Shown here in pieces: positions 35,409 to 44,190 of a DNA stretch of 64,000 bases (within the stretch, counting starts at the first letter, position 1; every line of letters begins with the position of its first letter). Made by a program: the position numbers and the translations under genes. Under the pieces are notes generated by a model, which was not told the origin of the DNA, did not search any database, and saw only the letters and a program-made list of their open reading frames with translations. The stretch comes from DFXE01 sp032054765. Its GTDB lineage: Bacteria > Bacteroidota > Bacteroidia > Bacteroidales > Tannerellaceae. Where the stretch lies: assembly GCA_032054765.1 (NCBI GenBank), contig DAMBSC010000002.1, forward strand, positions 248,001 to 312,000, read 5' to 3'.

Positions 35409-38400
35409 ATGAAAAAATATGTATTATTGACAACCTTTTTTGTTCTGTTTCATTTTGCTTCTGCACAGAAACAATCATCAAAAACAGATACATGGATTGA
35501 CGCGTCAGTAAAGAAAAGAACGGAGATACAAGCGAAGCTGGCTAAAGCCGATATGCCTGTCGTTTCTGACTGGATCAAAGCTCAAAAAAAAGCAGTCCCC
35601 ATTTCTGCCAATATAAGAGGACAGGAACAATTAGTCCTATTAACCACAGGAGGCTCTGACGGTAATGATTGGGATTGGGGAACATGGGCGAATGCCCGTC
35701 TTATCAAAGCTGATGGCTCTTCTGTATGGCTGGATGAATTAGATCCGGTTTATGCAGTTACCGGTTCCGGTGAAGTTCGAAAAAATCAGGATCTGTATGG
35801 TAGACCTATGACTATCGGAGGGAAAAAATATGAACATAGTGTTATATGTCATGCAAATGGTGTAATAATATACAATCTTAACAAAGAATTTGACCGCTTT
35901 GAAGCAGAAGTAGGTATTGCGGATCAATCTAAGATCGGTTCAGTTTATTTCCATATTTTGAATCTATATCCACGTGAAGATGCCGCAAAGCTATTATCCG
36001 CATATCCTGTACAAATAGGTTCTTTCGCTGCTTATACGGATGGTATAGAAACATGGCTGACCGCAAAGGATGCTTCTTTTGAAAAAGATTTGGTATTGAA
36101 TGTAGCTTCCTCTTTAAAAGATGATTCTTATTTCAATAATGTAGTAAAACAGATCGAATCGGGAAAAAAAGATTTTCCGAGTCAAGTAAGAGGATATTTG
36201 GAATTATACGAAAAAGCATTATCTGTTAGCGATTTACAAGCTGATCTGGAATGGTTGAATATCGGATCTGTTCGTATGGCATTTGACGACATGAAGAAAA
36301 TGAAAGGATTCGATGCGAATAAATATCAACCTGTTATGGATGAGTTGGAACAACTGGTAAAACAAGGTTTCAACAACATTTACAAAACAGACGAAAAAAG
36401 TCTGGCTGATGCGAAAAGAGCATTGGAATGTAAACGTACTATATTATTTGCCAATCCACTGTTGGATGGAGATAAAGTTGTAGCTACACGTTTCAAATTA
36501 GGGGCTAATGCGCGTACTGCAATGGCTCCTGAATTAGGAACTCAGGCCAACAACTGGAGTAACCAACAGTCTACGCGCAGAACAGGTTTTGATGCAGACA
36601 TCATCGAATTATCCAATCTGCGAGGAGATATTCAGACCCGTACAGTTTTCAAACCGGAAAACTCAGCATCTATTGCTGATTTAAAGCTTCATTGGGATGG
36701 TGATAAGGTAATGTTTACTTCACTTATGCCTGATAAACGTTGGAATGTTTTTGAAGTAAGCTTAGACGGATCCGGTTTTAAACCTTTAGTTGAAACTGTA
36801 GAGCCAGAACTTGAATTTTATGACGGAACCTGGTTACCTGATGGTCGTATTATCGCAAATTCCAATATCGGTTATCAAGGAGTACCTTGTGTGAGTGGTA
36901 GCGACCCGGTTGGTAATATGGTATTATACAATCCGGAAGAAAAAAATATGCGTCGTTTAACATTCGATCAGGATGCTAACTGGAATCCTGTTATTATGCA
37001 TAATGGACGTGTAATGTACGTACGTTGGGAGTATACGGATTTAACACATTATTTCTCTCGTATTGTTATGCATATGAATCCTGACGGTACAGATAACAGA
37101 GCGTTATTTGGTAGTGGAGCCATGTTTCCGAACAGTACATTTGATGTGCAACCTCTACCCGGGCATTCATCTGCATTCGTAGGTGTTATTTCAGGACACC
37201 ATGGTATTGCCCGTTCCGGTCGTCTGTTGTTATTTGACCCTACTAAAGCCCGTAAGGGTGTAGAAGGTATTATCCAGGAAATTCCTTTCCGTAATCGTGA
37301 GATAATTCCTGAAATTAAGGATGAATTAGTGAATGGTGTATGGCCTCAATTTATTAAACCTATACCTTTAAACGATTCTTATTTCCTAGTTTCAGCTAAA
37401 CTGAATCCGCAAGATCTTTGGGGATTGTATTTAGTAGATGTGTTTGACAATGTTACCTGTTTAATGAAACAGGAAGGAGAAGGATTTATAAGCCCAATTA
37501 TTGTACGTGAGAACAAAATTCCTCCTGCAATTCCCGATCGTGTAGACTTAAATCAAAAGGAAGCGACTGTATTTATTCAGGATATCTACGAAGGCGAAGG
37601 TCTACGTAATGTTCCTCGTGGTACAGTGAAGGAACTTCGTATACATGGATATGAATATGCTTATTTATACACCGAGTCCGATCATTACGCAATGGGTATC
37701 CAGAGCGGATGGGATATCAAGCGTTTATTGGGTACTGTTCCCGTTGAAGAAGACGGTTCGGCAATCTTCAAAATACCGGCAAATACTCCAATCTCGATTC
37801 AACCGTTAGATGAAGACGGTGCTGCTGTGCAATGGATGCGTAGCTGGTTTACAGGAATGCCCGGAGAGATTGTTTCGTGTGTAGGCTGCCATGAAGATCA
37901 GAATCAGATACCTATCCCCAAACGAGTGATTGCTTCCCAGAGAGCACCCCGCGAATTAACTGTTCCGGAAGGTGGTGTCCGTTCATTTACCTATGATCTG
38001 GAAGTACAACCCGTATTGGATCGTGCTTGTATCGCTTGCCATAATGGCGATGGAGCTTTCGATTTACGAGGCGGTACAAAAGACAAGCGTGGATACAGTA
38101 CATCTTATTTGAACCTTCACCCTTATACACATCGTCAGGGACCGGAAGCTGATATGATTGTTTTACAGCCTTATGAATACCATCCAAATACAAGTGAGTT
38201 GGTACGCATTTTAAAAGTAGGACATCATAACGTGGAATTGACAGATAAAGAATGGAGAGTTCTTTATAACTGGATTGATTATAATGTACCTGATAAGGGC
38301 TATTTCAAAGCTGAACCTTATGATGGTTTCCCATACAAAGGCTACAATCAAATTGCCCGTCGTATGGAATTAACAAACAAATATGGCTGTGAGTCTGGCG

Positions 38401-39401
38401 TAGACTGGCAGAAGGAAATAGCAGATTATGCCACATACCTAAAAGGGAAAGGTGAGATAAAACCTGAAATGCCAGAAAAGAAGGCTCCGTTAAAAGAAAA
38501 AGAGGTGAGTGTCAAAGGTTGGCCATTCAATGGAGAATCGATTAAGTCTATGCTGGCTAACGAAAAAGAAAGCCGTAAAGAGATAGAACTTGCTCCGGGA
38601 GTAAAAATGAATTTTGTACGTATTCCTGCAGGACAATTCGTGATGGGTAGCTATAACGGAATGGATGATAACAAACCCGCATTCAAATCCAAGGTGGATA
38701 AACCTTTCTGGATGGCAGAGGTTGAAATTACCAACGAACAATACAATGTATTAAGACCGGAGCACGATAGCCGTTATGTGGACCAGTTCTGGAAAGATCA
38801 TACTCGTCCAGGATATGATGCGAACTTACCTCATCAGCCGGTTATTCGCGTCAGCTATGAAGATGCAATGGCCTACTGTGAAGATTTAAGCAAAAAAACC
38901 GGTCTGAAGATAACTCTTCCTACTGAAGCTCAATGGGAATGGGCATGTCGTGCCGGTAGTGATAGTGACTTCTGGTTTGGTAATTTGAATAGTGATTTCA
39001 GCAAAATGGAGAATATGGCAGATGCACAGCTTTCAAATATGGCCGTAAGTGGTATAGACCCTCAGCCTATGCCAAAGACAAGTTCATGGTTCCCATACTA
39101 CAATTTCTTGCCGAAAGCAGAAAATGTTGACGATGGAAGTATGATTCCTGTTGCATCAAATACATATCAGGCCAATCCTTTTGGCTTACATAGTATGCAT
39201 GGAAATATTGCAGAGTGGACTCGCTCAGATTATGTATCATATCCGCTTTCGGATAAGAATAAAGTAAGTTCAGAATATAAAGTTGTAAGAGGAGGTTCAT
39301 GGGTTGATCGTCCTAAATTCGCAACGGCTTATTCCAGGAAAGCTTATTATCCATGGCAACGCGTACATAACGTAGGTTTCAGAGTCATCATTGAAGATTA
39401 A
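35409..39401 (+). CDS. NPCBM / HzsA-like di-haem / FGE-sulfatase-fold fusion protein
   Basis: A 1330-residue exported protein (signal peptide ending ASAQK). Residues ~60-215 look like an NPCBM carbohydrate-binding module (GSDGNDWDWGTWANARL, GGKKYEHSVICHANGVI). Residues ~340-1000 resemble hydrazine synthase alpha-like proteins with a propeller (NMVLYNPEEKNMRRLTFDQD) and two haem motifs, CVGCH (~825) and CIACH (~877). Residues ~1060-1330 form a formylglycine-enzyme fold (FVRIPAGQFVMGSY, LPTEAQWEWACRAG, VVRGGSW, VGFRVIIED). The active-site cysteines of true formylglycine enzymes are absent after GGSW, so sulfatase activation is unlikely. Function unknown. Confidence 0.8.
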   Translation: MKKYVLLTTFFVLFHFASAQKQSSKTDTWIDASVKKRTEIQAKLAKADMPVVSDWIKAQKKAVPISANIRGQEQLVLLTTGGSDGNDWDWGTWANARLIKADGSSVWLDELDPVYAVTGSGEVRKNQDLYGRPMTIGGKKYEHSVICHANGVIIYNLNKEFDRFEAEVGIADQSKIGSVYFHILNLYPREDAAKLLSAYPVQIGSFAAYTDGIETWLTAKDASFEKDLVLNVASSLKDDSYFNNVVKQIESGKKDFPSQVRGYLELYEKALSVSDLQADLEWLNIGSVRMAFDDMKKMKGFDANKYQPVMDELEQLVKQGFNNIYKTDEKSLADAKRALECKRTILFANPLLDGDKVVATRFKLGANARTAMAPELGTQANNWSNQQSTRRTGFDADIIELSNLRGDIQTRTVFKPENSASIADLKLHWDGDKVMFTSLMPDKRWNVFEVSLDGSGFKPLVETVEPELEFYDGTWLPDGRIIANSNIGYQGVPCVSGSDPVGNMVLYNPEEKNMRRLTFDQDANWNPVIMHNGRVMYVRWEYTDLTHYFSRIVMHMNPDGTDNRALFGSGAMFPNSTFDVQPLPGHSSAFVGVISGHHGIARSGRLLLFDPTKARKGVEGIIQEIPFRNREIIPEIKDELVNGVWPQFIKPIPLNDSYFLVSAKLNPQDLWGLYLVDVFDNVTCLMKQEGEGFISPIIVRENKIPPAIPDRVDLNQKEATVFIQDIYEGEGLRNVPRGTVKELRIHGYEYAYLYTESDHYAMGIQSGWDIKRLLGTVPVEEDGSAIFKIPANTPISIQPLDEDGAAVQWMRSWFTGMPGEIVSCVGCHEDQNQIPIPKRVIASQRAPRELTVPEGGVRSFTYDLEVQPVLDRACIACHNGDGAFDLRGGTKDKRGYSTSYLNLHPYTHRQGPEADMIVLQPYEYHPNTSELVRILKVGHHNVELTDKEWRVLYNWIDYNVPDKGYFKAEPYDGFPYKGYNQIARRMELTNKYGCESGVDWQKEIADYATYLKGKGEIKPEMPEKKAPLKEKEVSVKGWPFNGESIKSMLANEKESRKEIELAPGVKMNFVRIPAGQFVMGSYNGMDDNKPAFKSKVDKPFWMAEVEITNEQYNVLRPEHDSRYVDQFWKDHTRPGYDANLPHQPVIRVSYEDAMAYCEDLSKKTGLKITLPTEAQWEWACRAGSDSDFWFGNLNSDFSKMENMADAQLSNMAVSGIDPQPMPKTSSWFPYYNFLPKAENVDDGSMIPVASNTYQANPFGLHSMHGNIAEWTRSDYVSYPLSDKNKVSSEYKVVRGGSWVDRPKFATAYSRKAYYPWQRVHNVGFRVIIED

Positions 39402-39409
39402 CATCTTCA

Positions 39410-39488
39410 AAATTGAAAATTGAAAGTTGAAAATGATAAATGATTTCTTACATTCGCGTTTTCAATTTTCAATTTTCAACTTTCAATT
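39410..39488. repeat. Intergenic TTTTCAA-type inverted repeat
   Basis: Left arm 39410-39435 (AAATTGAAAATTGAAAGTTG...) pairs with right arm 39459-39488, forming a long AT-rich hairpin between the fusion gene and the ResB-CcsA gene. Confidence 0.85.
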
Positions 39489-39495
39489 AATATAA

Positions 39496-41964
39496 ATGAA
39501 GGCAACATTAGAAAAGTTTATATCCTCATATGTAACGACAATAGTCTTACTAATTGTATATGCTGCCGGTCTCGCTACCGCTACCTTTATCGAGAAATCA
39601 TATGATACGGTAACTGCGAAGATGGTAGTATATTTCAATCCTTTATTCTTTTTACTTCAATTTATATTGGTAATAAATTTTATTGCCGTATTAATAAAAC
39701 ACCAATTAATTAAAAAGAAAAAATGGGGATTTCTACTTCTTCATGTTGCCTTCATTATTATTCTTCTCGGAGCGCTAATCACGCATATTTTTGGAGAAGA
39801 AGGCATTTTACATTTACGGGAAGGTGAAGCAAGTAACCGAATGGAAATACGTACAAACAAAGCCACCGGTTTCCATACCTTTCCTTTTAAAATCGAACTT
39901 ATAAAGTTTACATTGACCAGATATCCCGGATCAGCAAGTCCATCTTCTTATGAAAGTGAAGTATTGGTACATGTTGATGGAAAAACCATACCTCATCATA
40001 TTTACATGAATAATGTGCTTGACGTAAAAGGATATCGTTTCTTTCAAGCTTCTTATGATAAAGATGAAAAAGGGACTGTTTTATCTGTCAACAAAGATGT
40101 GGCCGGACGAAATGTGACTTATGGCGGTTATCTTATTCTTGCTATAGGTTTTATTCTTTGTTTGGTTGAGAAGAATTCCCGTTTCCGGCAATTAGCTCGT
40201 AAACTTAAAGATACAAGGACAAAAACATTCGTTACTATTATTACTTTCATACTCTTTTTTACTCCTCAATTGAACGCTCAGACGGAAAACAATCCCATGC
40301 TCAATGCCGTCATGAGATTTACTGTACCTAAAGAGCATGCCGAGCATTTCGGGGCATTACCTATGCAATCTTTTAACGGCCGTATGATGCCGGTAAATAC
40401 CTTTTCTTCAGAAATACTACGAAAATTACATAAGGCTGATAAGATAGGAAACATGAATTCCGATCAGTTCCTAATAAGTCTACTTGCAATGCCTGACATG
40501 TGGATGCGAGTACCTTTTATTAATCTATCCAATGAAGAACTGGCCAATCAGTATGATCTTACATTGGATAAATGTGCTTATATAGAGGCTTTTGACAGCA
40601 ATGGCAACTATAAGTTAAGTGAAAAGCTGGAAGAGGCTTATAATAAAATGCCTGCCCAGCGTACAAAATTAGATAAAGATCTAATGACGTTGGATGAACA
40701 GTTCAATATCGTCAACCAATTGGTCAATCATCAAATGTTAAATCTTTTTCCCAAAGAAGATGATCCCAATCATACCTGGTATGCACCCGGAGACGACTTA
40801 TCTGCTTTTTCCGGACAAGACTCCATGTTTGTTTCACGTATACTCAGCTGGTATTTAATGGAAGCCCAAACAGGATTAAAAGATGGAAATTGGACTAAAG
40901 CTGATGAAGTATTGAATATGATAATTACTTATCAGGTAGCTAAAAACAAGTCATTAGAGATCAATCCGAAAAAGATAGAAGCTGAACTGAATTACAATAA
41001 ATGGGATATTTTTCGTCAGTGCAAAAAACTCTATCTTATTATGGGAGGATTATTGCTAGTCCTTTCTTTCATGTCCTTATTTAAAAAAGAAAAATGGATG
41101 GAATGGGTTACCCTCCTATTAACTATCGGTGTAATTCTCTCTTTCTGTGTGCATACTGCCGGAATGGGATTACGTTGGTATATTGCCGGATACGCACCTT
41201 GGAGTAACTCATATGAAACAATGGTTTACGTATCATGGGCTACCGTTCTTGCAGGAATATTATTTATCCGCCGAAGTTCCATTACATTTGCTTTAGCTAC
41301 TCTTTTTGGAGGAATTATTCTTTTCGTATCAGGACTAAATTGGATGAATCCGCAGATAAGCCCTTTGGTTCCGGTACTTAAATCTCCCTGGTTAATGTTT
41401 CATGTGGCTGTAATCGTTGCTGCTTATGGATTTTTTGGAATTAGTTGTCTTATCGGAATAACAAATCAGGTTATAATGTCCTTCGGACGCAGAACACAGA
41501 ACGCAGAACGCAGAATGGAGGGAGTTAAAGAACTTTCAATAATTAATGAAATGTCATTGATTATTGGGCTAGCATTGATGACCATTGGAACATTCTTAGG
41601 AGCTGTATGGGCTAATGAATCATGGGGACGTTATTGGGGATGGGATCCTAAAGAAACATGGGCGCTTATTACCGTAATTGTTTATGCTATAGTTATCCAT
41701 CTTCGCCTGGTTAAGAAATGGGATAATCTATGGTTGTTCAATCTTTCATCAATTTTAGCTTTTGCTTCGGTATTAATGACTTATTTCGGTGTAAACTATT
41801 TCCTAAGTGGTATGCATTCATATGGCCAGAACGATCATGTCGGAGGAATATTTATGTATATGTATATAGCAGTAGCAGTAGTATTTCTACTGGCTATTTT
41901 GTCATATAAAGGATGGAAAAAGAATGTAAATACAAATCAATTTATTTATAAATCTAAAAACTGA
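39496..41964 (+). CDS. ResB-CcsA fusion, cytochrome c maturation system II
   Basis: An 822-residue inner-membrane protein. The N-terminal ~230 residues are ResB/CcsB-like (FISSYVTTIVLLIVYAAG; GEEGILHLREGEASNRM). A soluble periplasmic stretch follows, then a C-terminal CcsA part with the haem-handling tryptophan-rich motif WGRYWGWDPKETWALI and membrane histidines. It attaches haem to CxxCH proteins in the periplasm, matching the two di-haem proteins upstream. A short repeat-derived stretch (RRTQNAERRMEG, ~667-678) sits in a loop between membrane segments. Confidence 0.92.
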   Translation: MKATLEKFISSYVTTIVLLIVYAAGLATATFIEKSYDTVTAKMVVYFNPLFFLLQFILVINFIAVLIKHQLIKKKKWGFLLLHVAFIIILLGALITHIFGEEGILHLREGEASNRMEIRTNKATGFHTFPFKIELIKFTLTRYPGSASPSSYESEVLVHVDGKTIPHHIYMNNVLDVKGYRFFQASYDKDEKGTVLSVNKDVAGRNVTYGGYLILAIGFILCLVEKNSRFRQLARKLKDTRTKTFVTIITFILFFTPQLNAQTENNPMLNAVMRFTVPKEHAEHFGALPMQSFNGRMMPVNTFSSEILRKLHKADKIGNMNSDQFLISLLAMPDMWMRVPFINLSNEELANQYDLTLDKCAYIEAFDSNGNYKLSEKLEEAYNKMPAQRTKLDKDLMTLDEQFNIVNQLVNHQMLNLFPKEDDPNHTWYAPGDDLSAFSGQDSMFVSRILSWYLMEAQTGLKDGNWTKADEVLNMIITYQVAKNKSLEINPKKIEAELNYNKWDIFRQCKKLYLIMGGLLLVLSFMSLFKKEKWMEWVTLLLTIGVILSFCVHTAGMGLRWYIAGYAPWSNSYETMVYVSWATVLAGILFIRRSSITFALATLFGGIILFVSGLNWMNPQISPLVPVLKSPWLMFHVAVIVAAYGFFGISCLIGITNQVIMSFGRRTQNAERRMEGVKELSIINEMSLIIGLALMTIGTFLGAVWANESWGRYWGWDPKETWALITVIVYAIVIHLRLVKKWDNLWLFNLSSILAFASVLMTYFGVNYFLSGMHSYGQNDHVGGIFMYMYIAVAVVFLLAILSYKGWKKNVNTNQFIYKSKN

Positions 41965-41969
41965 TTATC

Positions 41970-42284
41970 ATGAGAACATTTCATCACGTAGGTATTGTTA
42001 CAAATGAAAAGAAAGAAGGGGCAATGTACAATGATGTCCTGAGTGTATGGTTAACAGATATTGATAAAAGTCCAAACAAAATTGAATGGCTAAAGTTTGA
42101 AAAAGGTAGTATTCTTCCTGAACTTGTACAAAAAGAAACTCACTTGGCTTATGTAGTGCCTTCAATAGAAGAAGAATTAAAAGGAAAAAACGTTATTTTC
42201 CCTCCTATGGTTTGTAACGAACATCTGACGATTGCCTTTATTGAAGAAGAAGGTATTGCAATTGAAATAATGGAACTTAAGTAA
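41970..42284 (+). CDS. Small VOC-family (glyoxalase-fold) protein
   Basis: A 104-residue protein with FHHVGIVTNEKKEGAMYND at the start and AIEIMELK at the end, the His and Glu positions used for metal in vicinal oxygen chelate enzymes such as methylmalonyl-CoA epimerase. It has one half-module pair only. It follows the ResB-CcsA stop by 5 bp. Reaction unknown; an epimerase or isomerase role in the nearby ketose pathway is possible. Confidence 0.7.
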   Translation: MRTFHHVGIVTNEKKEGAMYNDVLSVWLTDIDKSPNKIEWLKFEKGSILPELVQKETHLAYVVPSIEEELKGKNVIFPPMVCNEHLTIAFIEEEGIAIEIMELK

Positions 42285-42285
42285 T

Positions 42286-42378
42286 TATTAATGGTTAATG
42301 ATTAATGGTTAATTAAGAACTATTTCTCATTAGCCAATAAGCAATTTATAATTAACAATTAACAATTAATAATTAAGG
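42286..42378. repeat. TTAATTAA-type intergenic inverted repeat
   Basis: ATTAATGGTTAATGATTAATGG units on the left and AATTAACAATTAACAATTAA units on the right can pair across a ~35-nt middle segment, between the VOC gene and dhaK. Confidence 0.7.
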
Positions 42379-42380
42379 AC

Positions 42381-43388
42381 GTGAAAACAAAATTTATAAA
42401 CGATCCAGAAAATGTAACTCCCGAATTGTTGGAAGGTTATGCTTTGTGTTATCCTGATCAGGTAAAATTAGGTGGTGAAAATATTATCATTCGTGCCAAT
42501 CCGAAAGATGAAAATAAAGTAGCTATAGTTACGTTAGGAGGTTCAGGCCATGAGCCTGCGTTAAGCGGCTTCGTTGGTGAAGGAATGCTCGACTGTTCTG
42601 TGGTAGGAGATGTATTTGCTGCACCGGGTGCGCAACGTCTATTCCAAGGACTGCAAATGATGAAACGTGAAGCAGGTATTTTATTAGTGGTATTGAATCA
42701 CTCCGGAGATATTATGAGTGCTAATATGGCCTGTCAGTTGGCAGAACGTGCAGGTATCAAAGTAAAGCAATTAATGACACATGACGATATCAGTGCGGGA
42801 ATTGGTGCACCAACTGAAGACCGCAGAGGTTTGGCTGGTTGTGTTCCTTTATTTAAAATATTAGGTGCCGCATCAGAAGAAGGTAAATCATTGGAGGAAC
42901 TTCTGGAAATAGGTAAACGTTTTAATGAAAAGATTGCTACATTGGCTGTAGCTACCGGTAAATGTACCCATCCTCAAAACAATGCGACTATTTCTGATCT
43001 ACCTACAGGTATTATGGAAATAGGTATGGGACAGCATGGCGAAGGCGGTGGCGGACAAAAACCATTAGTTTCTGCGGATGATACTACTGTTCAAATGGTA
43101 GATCTTCTTTGTCAACAGCTTAAGCCTGCCACAGGTAGTAAAATGATGCTTATCATTAACGGAACCGGAGCAACGACTCAAATGGAACACAACATCGTAT
43201 TCCGCAAAGCATATAAAGAATTAGAAGCACGCGGTATGAAAATAGCCTACAGCCGCATCCAGGAGATATTGACTGTACAGGAACAAGCCGGCTTCCAAAT
43301 GCTTATGGCTATCCTTGATGATGATCATATCGATTATCTTAAAAATAAAAAAGCAGATTCTCCTTACTGGACAACAATAGGTAAATAA
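42381..43388 (+). CDS. dhaK: Dihydroxyacetone kinase subunit DhaK-like
   Basis: A 335-residue protein starting at GTG. It has the substrate-binding GGSGHEPALSGFVG (~53) and the histidine that binds the ketone covalently, in MGQHGEGGGGQKP (~216). Together with DhaL it phosphorylates dihydroxyacetone or related short ketoses such as erythrulose. ATP or a phosphotransferase protein could be the donor; no DhaM is seen. Within the IclR locus. Confidence 0.9.
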   Translation: MKTKFINDPENVTPELLEGYALCYPDQVKLGGENIIIRANPKDENKVAIVTLGGSGHEPALSGFVGEGMLDCSVVGDVFAAPGAQRLFQGLQMMKREAGILLVVLNHSGDIMSANMACQLAERAGIKVKQLMTHDDISAGIGAPTEDRRGLAGCVPLFKILGAASEEGKSLEELLEIGKRFNEKIATLAVATGKCTHPQNNATISDLPTGIMEIGMGQHGEGGGGQKPLVSADDTTVQMVDLLCQQLKPATGSKMMLIINGTGATTQMEHNIVFRKAYKELEARGMKIAYSRIQEILTVQEQAGFQMLMAILDDDHIDYLKNKKADSPYWTTIGK

Positions 43389-43391
43389 AAT

Positions 43392-43484
43392 ATGAAACGA
43401 GCTTGTAATAAATGGTTCGCCAAAGACGATTATAAAACCTACTGCGAGTTCCATACCTATTTATTAAAATATTTTATCGTATGA
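43392..43484 (+). CDS. Possible 30-residue small protein
   Basis: An ATG frame (MKRACNKWFAKDDYKTYCEF...) fills the gap between dhaK and dhaL. Its stop overlaps the dhaL ATG as ATGA, suggesting it is translated and coupled. It has two cysteines, and no relatives are known to me. It could be chance. Confidence 0.35.
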   Translation: MKRACNKWFAKDDYKTYCEFHTYLLKYFIV

Positions 43485-44104
43485 AATATCTCACGATTGA
43501 GGCTTTCAAAAACATGTTGAACCATGCTCTTACGCAAATCAAAGAGCGTGAAGAAGAATTCTCTAAGTTGGATGCCGTTATCGGCGACGGTGACCACGGC
43601 ACTGCAATAGTTACCGCTCTCTCGGCAGTAGTAAAATCAGCAGCTAATGGTACCGAATTCAAATCAATGTTGAATGATATGGGCTTTGGTGTAATGCTCG
43701 AAACAAGCGGCTCCACTAGTACGCTGTTAGGTGCTTTCTTTCTTGGAATGAGTGATAACGCCTCAGGTACGGAATTGGATGCAGCCGCTGTTAAAAGGAT
43801 GTTTGCCGGAGGTTTGGCAAATGTAGAAAAACAAACCCAAGCCAGAAAAGGTGACAAAACGATGATGGATGCTCTTATACCGGCAATAGAAGCTATGCAG
43901 GCATCCACATCCGAGGACATAAAAGACCTTTTATTCACTGCAGCAGAAGCAGCAACAAAAGGTGCTGAAGCAACAGTGAATATGAAAGCGAATTATGGCC
44001 GCGCCCGTAATTATGGAGAACGCTCAATAGGCTATGCAGACAGCGGCGCTTCATCATGGAGCACAATGTTTTGCGCTTTCGCGCAAAACATAATTGAAAA
44101 TTGA
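43481..44104 (+). CDS. dhaL: Dihydroxyacetone kinase subunit DhaL-like
   Basis: A 207-residue all-helical subunit that binds the nucleotide, with the Mg-binding VIGDGDHGTAIVTAL (~29) and TSGSTSTLLGAFFLGMSD (~75). It ends NYGRARNYGERSIGYADSGASSW, as in DhaL and DAK2 proteins. It pairs with dhaK just upstream. A strong hairpin (44067-44090) lies within its last codons. Confidence 0.92.
   Translation: MKYLTIEAFKNMLNHALTQIKEREEEFSKLDAVIGDGDHGTAIVTALSAVVKSAANGTEFKSMLNDMGFGVMLETSGSTSTLLGAFFLGMSDNASGTELDAAAVKRMFAGGLANVEKQTQARKGDKTMMDALIPAIEAMQASTSEDIKDLLFTAAEAATKGAEATVNMKANYGRARNYGERSIGYADSGASSWSTMFCAFAQNIIEN
44067..44090 (+). other. GC-rich hairpin within the dhaL 3' end
   Basis: TGTTTTGCGC and GCGCAAAACA form a perfect 10-bp stem with a TTTC loop, inside coding sequence 14 bp before the stop codon ends. 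It could pause or partly terminate transcription or protect the upstream mRNA before lsrF. Confidence 0.6.
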
Positions 44105-44167
44105 AAAGGGAAAATTGAAAACGTTTTTGTTATTTCATTTTGAACTTTCAATTTTGAACTTTCAATT
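44092..44167. repeat. Intergenic TTTTCAA-type inverted repeat
   Basis: Left arm 44092-44123 (AATTGAAAATTGAAAAGGG...) and right arm 44137-44167 form a long hairpin. The left arm begins inside the last codons of dhaL. Confidence 0.8.
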
Positions 44168-44190
44168 AAATTTTTAAAACTAAAAATTTT

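Noticed and set aside
38600..39401. A true formylglycine-generating enzyme to mature the sulfatase at 1-556
   Set aside because: The fold is present but the active-site cysteines after GGSW are missing, and the sulfatase is of the Ser type, which such enzymes do not process.
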